A stretch of 64,000 nucleotides of DNA from Cryptomeria japonica (GCF_030272615.1 NC_081405.1:607339677-607403676); one strand, 5' to 3'; positions 9,771 through 20,167 are shown, counted from the first letter of the stretch. The notes: generated by a model from the sequence alone, not told the origin. Numbers and translations are program-made.

Positions 9771-11066
9771 GATAAATCAACATGGCTTGTGGAAATGACT
9801 GAAGAGATAAATTTGGGTACACCTAACAACCCTAAGGTCATTCATTTCGCTGCTTCTCTATCAAAATAGGAAAAGATAGATTTTGTCAATTTCATTCTTG
9901 AGAAGAAGATCAGTTTTGCATGGTCCTATGCAGATATGCCCGACCTTGATCCAGAATTAGTCCTCCATCACTTGTCATTAAAATCAGATGCCAAGCCCAT
10001 CAAACAGAAACTCAGAAAGATGCATCCCCAGGTGGCTCTCTTGGTCAAGGTAGAACTAAAAAAATTATTAGATGTGGGCTTTATCAGACCCATTGATTAT
10101 GCAGACTGGATTTTAAATTTGGTACCAATTAGCAAAGTAACTAAGGGCATCAGAATCTGTATGGATTTTAGGGATCTTAATAAAGCATGCCCTAAAGATG
10201 ACTTTCCACTGCCAAACATCGACATCATAGTTGACATGACTGCTGGATATGAGATGCTATCATTGATGGATGGTTTTTCTGGATATAATCAAATTTGTAT
10301 TGCTCTTGAGGATCAACATAAGACTGCATTCACATGTGCTTGGGGTACCTACTGCTAGAATGTGATGCCCTTTGCTCTTAAAAATGCTGGCGTAACATAT
10401 CAAGGAGCTATGATGACAATTTTCCATGATTTTATGCATACTTTGATGGAAGACTATGTTGATGACCTATTATGCAAATCTGTCACAAGAGATAGTCATC
10501 TAGCCATCCTTGGCCCAATCTTTTATCGAATGGAAACCTACAAGCTTAGACTCAACCCAAAGAAATGTGTCTTTGGTGTCATAGCCGTCAAATTGTTAGG
10601 GTACATTGTTTCTCACAGAGGCATCGAAGTAGACCCTGAAAAGGTTAAAGCAATAATGGATATGCCTCCTCCTTCAAATCTCCATCAACTAAGAAGTCTG
10701 CAAGGAAAGTTACAGTCAATCCGTCGGTTTATAGCTCAATTGATAGACAAATGTCATCCTTTCCAACATTTATTGCATAAAGGTGTCACTTTTAAATGGA
10801 CTGAGCAATGTCAATCAGCATTTCAAGCTCTGAAGGATTATCTGCTATCACCACCTATTCTAATGCCTCCTATAGAAGGAAAGCCATTCATATTGTATAT
10901 CTCTGCAACTGAAACAACACTGGGAGTTCTCTTAGCCCAACAAGATGAGAAAGGCAAAGAATGGGCTATTTATTATATCAGTAGGACACTAGTGGGCTAT
11001 GAGCTAAATTATTCAACTATTGAATGAGCATGTTCAGCAGTGGTCTTTGCAACACAAAAGCTTTGA
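9771..11066 (+). pseudogene. Gypsy-G1 reverse transcriptase and first RNase H
   Basis: The RT palm starts near 9936, with KQKLRKMHPQVALLVK, the CMDFRDLNKACPKDDFPLP block, and YVDDLL at 10455-10472. In-frame stops are TAG at 10356-10358 (in the GTYC-VMPF block, where Gypsy-M has Tyr), TGA at 11025-11027 and TGA at 11064-11066. The two TGA codons sit where relatives have Arg, so they are likely CGA decayed at a methylated CpG. The RNase H part begins at about 10790 (FKWTEQCQSAFQALK). The enzyme would copy the element RNA in the particle. The catalytic Asp pair is intact, the frame is not. Confidence 0.9.
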
Positions 11067-11790
11067 CACTATATGTTAAATCATCAGACATTACTAGTTG
11101 CAAAAATTGATCCCTTGAAATACTTGCTTAGTAGGGCAGCTTTGACAGGTCGCTTAGCAAAGTGGGTTATGATCCTCAGTGAGTTTGATATTGAGTACAT
11201 TGAGAAAAAGGCAATAAAAGGACAAATCATAGCGGATCAACTTGCAGAGGCACCTATTCATGATGATCATCCAATGTTGACAGGTTTTCCAGATGAATCA
11301 GTCTTTGCTCTCACATCTTCTAATGAATGGAAGTTATATTTTGATGGATCCCATACCAAATTTGGGTCCGGAGTAGGTATATTGTTTGTCACCCCTCAAG
11401 GTGATGCTATTCCCAAATCCTACAGAATAAATTTCCATAACATTGCAGAATATGAAGCTCTGGTCACAGGACTTCGAGTAGCGTTCCACTGGAACATCAC
11501 ACATTTGCAAGTCTATGGAGATTCTCAGTTAGTCATCCATCAAGTGAATGATGACTATGAAACGAAAGATGAAAAGCTTATTCCCTACAAGCATATGGTG
11601 GATTTCTTCAAGACAAAATTTACGGCTATCCATTTCAGTCAAGTTCCAAGAATTCAAAACAAGTCGGCAGATGCGATGGCAACTATTGCTTCCATGTTAA
11701 ATATGCCCCACAATATGGACAGATGTGAATTTTTGGTTGAACAGTTGCTTATCCCTTCTTTTGAAATTCTGATAGCAGATGTGATGTGTG
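11067..11790 (+). pseudogene. Gypsy-G1 RNase H tail and second RNase H (aRNH)
   Basis: After the tether (DPLKYLLSRAALTGR, then KAIKGQIIADQLAEAP) a second RNase H fold of the RVT_3 type follows. It has LYFDGSHTKFGSG with the first Asp, EYEALVTGLRVA with the Glu, VYGDSQLVIHQV with the second Asp, and NKSADAMATIAS with the third. All four acidic positions look present. A second, archaeal-like RNase H between the first one and integrase marks the Tat group of plant gypsy elements. It is in one open frame with integrase (11073-12569). Confidence 0.85.
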
Positions 11791-13072
11791 TTCTTGTTGG
11801 TCCTAATTCCCCGTGGTACAATGACATCTATCAATATTTTAAATCCCAAACCTTACCACTTAATCTTTCCTCTAACCAACGCCAAGCCTTCATATGCCAA
11901 ACTGTCAAATATGTCATCATCGCCGACACCCTTTACCGTCGTTCCTTTGACCACACCCTCCTCAGGTGTTTGGATTCTGACGAGGCACAAACAACTTTAT
12001 GCAAGGTTCATGATGGTATATGTGGGGGCCATTTCAATGGTCCGAGCTTAGCCAAAAAGTTGATTCGTGCTGGGTATTATTGGCCCACTATGGAAAAGGA
12101 TGCTCATGATTTTGTCAAGAAATGCTACAAATGCCAAATCCATGGAAATTACATTCATGCGCCAGCCCAAGAACTTCACTCTGTCATATCTCTGTGGCCC
12201 TTTTCTCAATGGGGATTGGATCTTATTGGCAAGATTCACCCGACATCTGCAAATGGACACAAATTCATCATCACGGCCACAAAATACTCTACAAAATGGA
12301 TCGAGGCTATCCCTATGACCTATATCACTGGTATTCAAATTTCAAAATTCCTATTGAATTATATCATATGCAAATATGGGGTTCCTCTTGCAATTGTCAC
12401 AGATAATGACCGTCCATTTAAAAATAAAGATGTCAAGGAACTCTGTGAAAAGTTTCGCATCCAACACCGTTTTTCCAGTCCTTACTATCCACAAGGTAAT
12501 GGTCAAGTCGAAGCATCAAATAAAACCATTATTAAGATCTTGAAAAAGGTTGTCAATGACGCTAGTTGAGATTGGCATGTACAGTTGAATCCAACACTAT
12601 GGGCTTATCACACTTCCATCCGCACACCTACTGGTGCAACACCTTATTCCTTGGTGTATGGAGTGGAAGCCATTTACCCTTGGAAGTGGAAATTCCCTCT
12701 TTGCATGTTTCCCTGCAAAATTTGATTGATGATGAGACGCACAGAGTCTCTCGGTTGCATCAGCTTGAGATGTTAGATGAGAAACATCAGACAACCTTGA
12801 CACATTTGCAGGCATATCAAAACCGTCTCCGTTGCTCTTATAATAAGAAGGTCAAAGGGAGACACTTCGAAGTGGGAGATTTGGTTTTAAAGGCGAACCC
12901 AAAGAATGCACAATCTACTGAAATCATCAAAGGAAAGTTTGAACCTAATTGGGTTGGGCCTTTCATAGTTACTGCAGCCTATGGCTCGGGGGCATATCAA
13001 CTTGCAACCCCAGAAGGTGAACCTTTGTCAGCTCCTGTAAATAGCATGCACCTTCGCAAGTACTGGGCATAG
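11791..13072 (+). pseudogene. Gypsy-G1 integrase
   Basis: The zinc domain (HDGICGGHF with KKCYKCQIH) is at about 12009-12145. The catalytic core follows: WGLDLIG (first Asp, about 12212), TDNDRPF (second Asp) and QGNGQVEASNK (Glu, about 12500). A TGA at 12567-12569 replaces Arg of the conserved RDWH motif. A one-base deletion at about 12673-12676 then moves the frame, and the C-terminal part is open to a TAG at 13070-13072. It ends with a GPF-type module (FEPNWVGPF) and MHLRKYWA. There is no chromodomain. Integrase would insert the cDNA in the nucleus. Confidence 0.9.
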
Positions 13073-13086
13073 TTCTTTTGTCAGCA

Positions 13087-13251
13087 GTTCTTTAATATGA
13101 TCCTGAAAAAAATAAAAAAATAAAAAAAAAATTAAAAAAAAAAGTGAAAAAGAAAAAAAACAAACAAAAGTAAAGAAAAATAGTTCACCCTCTAGTGAAA
13201 ACCTGGCAAACAGACACTTTGGGCAAGTAACATGGTGAAAACCTGGCAAAC
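13087..13251 (+). other. A-rich tract and duplicated post-pol motif of Gypsy-G1
   Basis: After the pol stop comes an A-rich run (about 13103-13185). It is followed by two copies of GTGAAAACCTGGCAAAC at 13195-13211 and 13235-13251. Gypsy-M has the same motif just after its own integrase stop (21962-21978 on the minus strand). The function is unknown. Confidence 0.8.
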
Positions 13252-13506
13252 AAGCTCCATGTGTAAAAGATTATTGCTCCGTCATCTATCATGACCCCTA
13301 GCTATACTTTCCCTCCGCAGCTTTATCACGCTTATCCTTGTCCTGACCAAATGTTCTATTCCAGGCCTGTGATTGGTCCACATCATTGTCTTGCATACTT
13401 AGGTTTCCAGTCCTTGTGCATATGTTTCGGTCCTGGTCGCTGTATATATTCTTCACATGTTCATTGGGTCCGTACCTCTTGTCATGATCAATTACTGTAG
13501 CTTTCA

Positions 13507-13765
13507 AAATCAAATAATGTCCTGCAATAATCCAAAAAAAATCAAATAATGTCTTGAAATAATCCAAAAAAAATCAAATAATGTCCTGAAATAATCCAAA
13601 AAAAATCAAATAATGTCCTGAAAAAATCCAAAAAAATCAAATAAAGTCCTGAAAAAATCCCTAAAAATCAAATAATGTCCTGAAATAATTCAAAAAAATT
13701 CATATAATGTCCTGAAAAAATCCCTAAATAGTCAAATAAAGTCCTGAAAAAATGAACAAAAAAAT
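13507..13765 (+). repeat. Eight A-rich 31-33-bp tandem units
   Basis: The units fit ATCAAATAATGTCCTGAAAT followed by AATCCAAAAA. About eight copies differ by point changes and small length changes in A runs. They lie in the 3' region of Gypsy-G1, with no frame or motif of known function. Confidence 0.85.
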
Positions 13766-15002
13766 TGTAAAAACTCGAAAAAGCAAAACAAAAAAAAGAT
13801 CCCTTCTGTACATAGATAGATCACTGAGCATACATCCAATGACAAATCGATCAAACATTTGTGTAGACAACAAATAGATAACATGTTCCAACACTGCGCT
13901 TTACTGAAATCATGCAGTAACAGATGAACTTTTCAATCAAACCAGACATTCAAATTGATTAAACTTGTCATATCAATCAATCAACATCAATATCATTTGT
14001 CCTTGTCACTACTATCATGGATTTTATACAGGGTGTGGTATACTAGAAACCGGACTGTGTCCTACCTTAGATGGGGTACCGCATTCCCTGAAACTAGACA
14101 GCATGATCGTTCCTATTTTCCACCTTTGACAATGACAATCAGACTGTTTGTTTGACTTGGTCGAATTTGTGCATCTTATCTTTTTACTGATTTATCTTTG
14201 GCTTCGATCATGTTCCTATGTTGCTCGATGATGTCATTGAGTGATTTAGAGTGACTGGGATGGTTCATGGCCCCTTTCCTTTTTTGTTGTGTTTGTTGTT
14301 TGTGGAATGTTTGTCACAAACTAGGGCAACTATATCATTGGGTGTCTGTGATAAGTATGTTCGCTTTGTGAACGCCGCACATACCTCGACCCTTGATGTA
14401 TGCATCCTAGGATGATTCACTCATTCCTTGTGTGCGATGTGTTTGTCTTTTGCAAAAGAGGTTGCATTTTAGCTCTGGCCTTCAATGCCATGATGCTCTG
14501 CATCTGCTTTGCTACATTAAATAAAGGTTCTCACCTACTTCTATGCATTGGTGAAAGCAAGTTTTTTCTTCATCTCTAACTGTCCTCTGTCTAATTTCTT
14601 CTTACTAACATTTTTTTCATCAGTTTGGGCAGTCAGTTCGGTCTAGTTCTCCGATCTCCAAAAACATAAGTTGCATCCTGCATTCATTGATTAGTACATT
14701 TGCATTATATCAAACCCATATCAAGCATTTTATCCATTTCATATTATAAATGCATCAAAAACACATAAAAATATATCCATACATGTTCCACATTGGTACA
14801 TAAACAGTGTATAAGCCGTCCATACATGGAAAGTAAACATAAGCCACAATACATTGCATCCCATAATATAGCTGCATATCATATCATATATCAAAACAAT
14901 ATCGGAGTACAAAATTGGACTGTCTGTCCTAAGTATGGCCCGCAGGCTGAATACATAATGTCAAACTACATATGTCTTTGTCATAGGGAGCACGTGCCTC
15001 TG
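13766..15002 (+). other. Gypsy-G1 3' region without a recognised gene
   Basis: About 1.2 kb between the tandem units and the 3' end of the antisense PMD gene. I see no family-like frame on either strand and no obvious inverted repeats. It may hold the polyadenylation region of the antisense gene; I found no convincing signal. Confidence 0.5.
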
Positions 15003-16892
15003 TCACTGGGTGCTCCCTCTGTCCTCCTCATCCCTGCCATGTCTCAAGGATAATGTCCCTCTTGTCCCTGGTCCTGGCTGTGGTGGTCTCATAGGTCCAC
15101 TCACCCCCATGTTGCTTACTGACCTCTGAGAGCATGGCCTGCTCTTTGTCCTTGACCATGACCAATATGTCGCTGCCCTCTGCTTTGGTGGAACTGCACT
15201 CTCATATAGTGTCCTCCAATAGCGTATCTCATCTTCAGACTCTACCAACATCTATGTCATCTCACATGCACTAGCATCCCTAATCGACCCAATATACTCA
15301 GTCACTCTCTGCCCTGCTTGCTGTGCCTACGCTATTGCTATATCTCGAGCCACTGTAAGTCTGGCTATCTCTGCCCTGAACTGATCCTGCTCTATCCTCA
15401 AGATAGCATTCTGTCTCCCTAATGTCACGATGTGATCATGCTGTCTCGCTATGGTGGCCCTACATGTCTGCATCTCCTCTATGCTCACTGTCTCCTGCCC
15501 TATGGGTACATCCTGTAGTGCCTCCTGATCAGCTGGAACTGGCTCATCCTCCTCATCCTCGTCATCCTCATCCTCATCATCCCCTCTGTTCTCATCATCC
15601 TCTCTATCCTCATCATCCTCATCATCCTCCCCTCCGTCCTCATCATCTCCCTCATCCTCATCCTCCTCCTCATCCTCATCATCTCCCTCCTCCTCTCCAG
15701 CGAGTGGGAAGTCCTCCTGTCTCCTAGGTACCGGAATATCAGGATCTGTCAATGGCACAGGCCATCGTCATGCAAACCATCACTCATACTCCTCTGTCAT
15801 CCCGACGTCCACCACATTTAATCTCCAATCCCACTGTCTCTGCTGTAGCTATGTGAAGTCGGCATATGCTATGTGTGGCTGAATCATCCTCCCCCACTGA
15901 CTCGTCTCTTTGTGAGATCGGGCAAAGTGTGCAGTCCCTCTCGGTACATCCTATCTCTCTCCAAACTATCATCCGACTCTCTCTAGTAGGTACATCTCAA
16001 TCACTCTCTGGCGATTCACTGGTCGCCCAATCAGGTATCTCTCCTGTCTCCAATACGGTAGCTCCTCACTATTGTCTAACCATCCAAGGCAATCAAGATA
16101 TGGCCTCCATGTGAACTCTCTCAATCTATCTAGCTCATGTTGCCAATGCAATATGTATCCGAAAGGACCCTGTCTCAACATACCCCCATAATAGTACATA
16201 TATGGTTGATGTGGTACTACTTGTCTCTCTGCAATTGGTCGACATATGGCTATGTGCTCAAATGCCCATATCTGTAACAGTGTAACCCCACAGCTCAAAG
16301 TCTGAACCCTCTGATATGCTATCTGATGCAGCTGAAAATATAGCATGGAAAGCACACATGGTCCCCATGCGTATACAGTCCCCTCTGTCGCTATCTGCTC
16401 TAGCACTCTTCCCCATCTAATAGGGAATCCATGTCCTCATCTGTCCCCTGCTAATAGGCATGCTATAACCGCTGCTATCACCACATATTGCTGATCGTAC
16501 TCTGCTGCCATGGTCTCCCAGCGGATCTCCCTCTCTATGATATCAAGGGCATCTGTGTCGCACTTGAATAATCTGCACAAAGCATCTCTCCCTATTGCCG
16601 GGTCATATACCATCATCTCCCCATGAATCAAAATGCAAAGGATATGCCACACATCCTCTAGTGTCACCGTCGCCTCTCCAGTCGGTAGATGGAATGAGGA
16701 AGTCTCTGAATGCCATCGCTCTACCAATGCGATGAGTAGTCCTGTGTTTGTCCTAATCTTGGGCATGAATGTAATATAGTCTAATCCAAGTCTTGCTAAT
16801 GTATCTCTGTCAGTGCTCCTGAGTCTATGTCGCAACATGAAGCAGTCGGGTCTATTCTCCCATGTAATCAATGGATACTGTCGACTCCGCAT
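15003..16892 (-). pseudogene. Antisense plant mobile domain (PMD) gene inside Gypsy-G1
   Basis: The first ATG on the minus strand is at 16892; the frame is open to a TGA at 16437-16439 and continues in the same frame to 15969. The first part has the PMD signature LVERWHSETSSFHLP, then GEATVTLEDVWHIL. The second has YAWGPCVLSMLY and CGVTLLQIWAFEHIAICRP. Near 15770-15970 the frame shifts. A third frame (15758 to 15003, two stops) carries a run of about 70 mainly Asp/Glu residues and then a helical, coiled-coil-like stretch (NAILRIEQDQFRAEIARL). PMD proteins include plant nuclear factors linked to transposon silencing, and PMD genes occur inside gypsy and Mutator-like elements. A telomere-box word (AAACCCTAA) lies about 30 bases upstream of the ATG. 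Function here is unknown, and this copy is dead. Confidence 0.85.
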
Positions 16893-17061
16893 CACAATTG
16901 GGGCACACTTTGTTAGTTTTAGGGTTTTTTCCTAAGGGCTGCATTTCCTTGTTTCATGCACAAATCAGGGTTTTTCTTACCTATTTTGACCTCTCCTACC
17001 CTTATCCCTCTTTTTGGGATCATCCGTGCGCTGTTTTTGGTCAAATTGGGGTCCTAAGTGC

Positions 17062-17181
17062 ACAACTGCGCCTGTGTACCCTGTCCTGCGCCTGTGCAAC
17101 ATCAAGCTGTGCCTGTGTACCCTACACAAGTGTAGAACATCCTCACACAAGCGTAGAATGCACCCACACAGGTGCAGAAGT
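17062..17181. repeat. TGCGCCTGTGT motif cluster upstream of the antisense PMD gene
   Basis: Three forward copies (from about 17066) of the motif that makes up the 21-bp units at 2981-3127 are followed by three reverse-complement copies (about 17124-17181). The latter have about the same 21-22-bp spacing when read on the minus strand. In PMD orientation they lie 170-290 bases before the ATG, as the others lie in the leader of the sense RNA. Confidence 0.7.
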
Positions 17182-17706
17182 CCCTTTTTCCATTCCCTGT
17201 GGGCCCCGCAATGTCCCACAATCAAGTAAAATTCATGAAATTGACAATATGGGTTTTTGAGATACATACCATTGCTCCCGCATTGTCCAATCCTCTATAG
17301 GTGCATACACGTTCCCCAAGGTGATCTTCCATTGGAATGTTCACCATCTCTATGCAAGGGTCCTTTTCTAGAGCAACAATTCCTCCACTTTGGCTATTGC
17401 AAATGAGCTCTTTTCATTCTCTTTGTCTCCTATATAGCTCTTTGTCAATACCTAGATGGACGTGCATTCTCTCCATCTTATGCTGGTCATAGTCTTTTGC
17501 ACCTTCTATTGCTTGTAATTCGTGCATCCGACCTTCAATTTTTGTTTAGTTCGAACCTATCATTTTCTATTATTCTTATCGATCAATTGGCCTCTTTTCT
17601 GGATGTTTCCGACCAATTCCTCGAGGGGGCATGCATATGTCATTGTTATTGTCTGGGGTATTTTCATTATTGTTCTTTGAAACAACACTTAGAATCGCAT
17701 TGTCTC
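17182..17706 (+). other. End of Gypsy-G1 3' region, no gene seen
   Basis: About 0.5 kb between the motif cluster and the polypurine tract. No frame with family similarity is visible. It would be the 3' untranslated part of the sense RNA and possible promoter DNA of the antisense gene. Confidence 0.5.
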
Positions 17707-17720
17707 AAAGAGGGGCAAAA
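17707..17720 (+). other. Polypurine tract of Gypsy-G1
   Basis: AAAGAGGGGCAAAA lies directly before the 3' LTR (TGTAGACATC). The identical 14 bases precede the 3' LTR of Gypsy-M (19476-19489 on the minus strand). It primes plus-strand DNA synthesis. Confidence 0.85.
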
Positions 17721-19204
17721 TGTAGACATCTAAAAATGGTCACCGCTTGCGGAGTCATACTTTAACATTTGCGCATTGCCTTATTTTAGGGTTTTTGCAT
17801 CGCATTAACAATTCTTCTATGTTGTGCACTTGGTCTTTATCATTTGCGAGCATCAAGTCCTTCTTCTGCATTCTTCATTTGTCTCACTTTCAAATTTGGT
17901 CTTGTTGATAATAATCTTCAGTCATGATTTTGGTCAATCTTATCCTGTCACATCAATGTGTGTGCTCATTTGGCATATTTTGACATCGTCAATTCGATTT
18001 CATTTTGGACATCATCAATCCTAAACGATGATAGAATTAGGGTTTTGTCCTCTTGTCAATCTTGTCATTTTGTGATCAATTCGTCATTGATCCTTGTCCT
18101 CTTGTCAATCTTGTCATCTTGCAATCGATTTGTCATCGATCCTCGTCCTTGTCAATCTTGTCATTTTGTGATCGATTCATCATCGATCATTTTCCTTTTC
18201 AATCGTGTCAATTTGGATCAATTAGTCATTGTTCCTTGTCAATTGGCGCCTATCAATTTGATCTCTATGTCAATCTTGGTCAATTTGTCAACCAATCTTA
18301 ATCGTTTATCAACATTGGTCCTTTGTCAATCAGAATCATGATCGACCTACATCAATTATCTTTTGTCAAGACCTAATTGTCGTCCTTGCATTTCTAATTC
18401 ATCTTCTAGGGTTTTATGATTTGTTCATTTAATCTTGTTTGTCATTTTCCCTCTAGGTTAAATAATTTATTTATTTATCCTAAGTCTTCTTGTCACAATT
18501 AAATATTTATTTAATTGGCTAATTAATTCCCCCTCTTTTGTGAATGAATTAATGAATGAAAAATTATTAATTAATTTACCTAATTTTCATCAATTTCTAA
18601 TTTCCTAATTTCCAATTCATCATTTCTAACCTAATTTTCTATTTCTCCTATTTTTCTAATATATCTCCTAATTTCATGGGAATGACATTTCAATCTTGTC
18701 ATAATTTGTCATAATTTGTCAATCAATCAATCTTGCATAGAAAATGTCAATTTTGTCATAATTTGTCATATTTGTCATTCTTGATTTGAAATTTCCTTTC
18801 AAATCTCTTCATGCTAATCTTGTCATCTCTCCAATTTGTTTATAAATTGGATGAGTTTCTTCAATCAAAGGATCAATTAATCACATTATCGAGCTAATCA
18901 CATTTTCAAAGAAATCAATCACGCTTCTAGTATCCTTATGCTGCCATTTCATCTTGTCAATCTTGCTATGCCTTTGCATTTGTAGGTGAGATCCACAAAC
19001 AAAGAAATTTGAAGGAGAAAGAAGGGCAATGGAGAATTATGGAGGAGATATTCGCATTTGTGATGGTTTACATTTGATTTGAATGTCTTGTTTTCATATC
19101 TCTATTGAATGTTTTTAGGATTTCTTATCATTGCAATATAGTTTTCGTGGTTGAGCTAGTCTAATTTGTTGTTTGCTTTGATGAATTCCAAATTCCTATC
19201 TACA
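17721..19204 (+). repeat. Gypsy-G1 3' LTR (1484 bp)
   Basis: It matches 1383-2868 end to end, with U3 repeats at about 18047-18238 and TATA at 18841-18847. In the first 250 bases several CpG sites of the 5' LTR read TG or CA here, as expected of methylated, decaying DNA. The target duplication AGGTT follows at 19205-19209. Confidence 0.95.
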
Positions 19205-19209
19205 AGGTT

Positions 19210-19475
19210 AATGATGAATTAAAAAGATGGTTTGTAGGAATCATGTGGGTTAACTAATTATTTAAAATTAATTAGCCAAGAGGAAGATTTGCAAGGATTC
19301 AATTTTTAGAAGAATAAAGAAAGGGATTGATTTATTAAATCAATCAATCACATACTATAGTGACAATATCAATTATATTTAATTAATATTGAGGAGAATT
19401 TGAGTTAACATAATTAATTAATTAATTATGTGAGGAATTAAAAAAAATTAAAAATAATTATTTTAAGTGTCTACA
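19210..19475 (-). repeat. Gypsy-M 3' LTR, second part
   Basis: It continues the homology to the right LTR (40776-41042) after the Gypsy-G1 insertion. On the minus strand it is the LTR beginning, TGTAGACACTT followed by an AT-rich stretch. Joined with 349-1382 it gives 1300 bases, equal to the intact right LTR. Confidence 0.92.
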
Positions 19476-19489
19476 TTTTGCCCCTCTTT
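19476..19489 (-). other. Polypurine tract of Gypsy-M
   Basis: On the minus strand AAAGAGGGGCAAAA ends exactly where the 3' LTR (TGTAGACA) begins. It is identical to the tract of Gypsy-G1. Confidence 0.85.
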
Positions 19490-19679
19490 GAAGCGAGGTG
19501 TGATGACGCGTTGATTCAAAGAATAATCTTGTTTTTTGATGATGATATTGATTTGATAAGATGCCCCAGCTCTTGCAACTGTGGTTTGATGAAAATGCAA
19601 GTTCTTTGATTAGCTTGATTTCTTAGGTTGATAAGATTGAAAAATCTTGATCGATTCGATTGATAAGATCTAGATTCAG

Positions 19680-20165
19680 TCTGGTTTCAGGAAGGATTCA
19701 TCCTGTATAAGACAAAGATGATCAAAGCGTCTAGTTTCAGGAAGGATTCATCGTGTATAAGATATGATTGATCACAACGTCTTGTTTCAGGAAGGATTCA
19801 TCCTTTATAAGACATGATCAGAGCATCTGGTTTCAAGAAGGATTCATCCTGTATAAGACAAAGATTGATCACAACGTCTAGTTTCAGGAAGGATTCATCC
19901 TGTATAAGACATGATCAGATGGTTTGGTTTTAGGAAGGATTCATCTTGTATAAGACATGATTGATCACAACGTCTGGTTTCAAGAAGGATTCATCCTATA
20001 TAAGACATGATCAGAGTGTCTGGTTTCAGGAAGGATTCATCCTGTATAAGACATGATCAGAGCACAGCGTCTTGTTTCAGGAAGGATTCATCCTATATAA
20101 GACATGACTGATCACAACGGCTGGTTTCAGAAAGGATTAATCCTATATAAGACATGACCAGAATC
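19680..20165 (-). repeat. Ten-unit tandem array with two alternating unit types
   Basis: The units of 46-54 bp fit CTGGTTTCAGGAAGGATTCA, then TCCTGTATAAGACATGAT. Unit ends alternate between a short GATCAGAGC-like type and a longer TTGATCACAACG type, so the higher-order period is about 96 bp. Most units hold the palindrome AGGATTCATCCT. It lies in the 3' region of Gypsy-M. Confidence 0.88.
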
Positions 20166-20167
20166 AG

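Larger units (their letters stand above)
1383..19204 (+). mobile_element. Gypsy-G1: complete Ty3/gypsy LTR retrotransposon carrying an antisense PMD gene
   Basis: LTRs are 1383-2868 and 17721-19204, both TG...CA. The target duplication AGGTT is at 1378-1382 and 19205-19209, and the empty site survives once at 40771-40775 in the other LTR of Gypsy-M. The internal region has a primer site, leader, gag, protease, G-patch, RT, RNase H, second RNase H, integrase and a 4.6-kb 3' region. The coding part is broken by several stops and at least one frameshift. The element is 17.8 kb, long for the superfamily because of its leader and 3' region. Confidence 0.96.

Noticed and set aside
13507-13765. A CRISPR-like array
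   Set aside because: The units follow each other without unique spacers and vary in length. The context is a plant retrotransposon.
15422-15727. Plus-strand frame with Pro/His repeats
   Set aside because: It is the complement of the Asp/Glu codons of the antisense PMD tail, so it is a shadow.
16900-16940. The TTTTAGGG word as an interstitial telomere
   Set aside because: Only a single telomere-box unit is present; such words are common in plant promoters and in these LTRs.
19680-20165. A regularly spaced repeat array resembling CRISPR
   Set aside because: The stretches between palindromes are themselves repeated, in two types. This is satellite-like DNA, not spacers.
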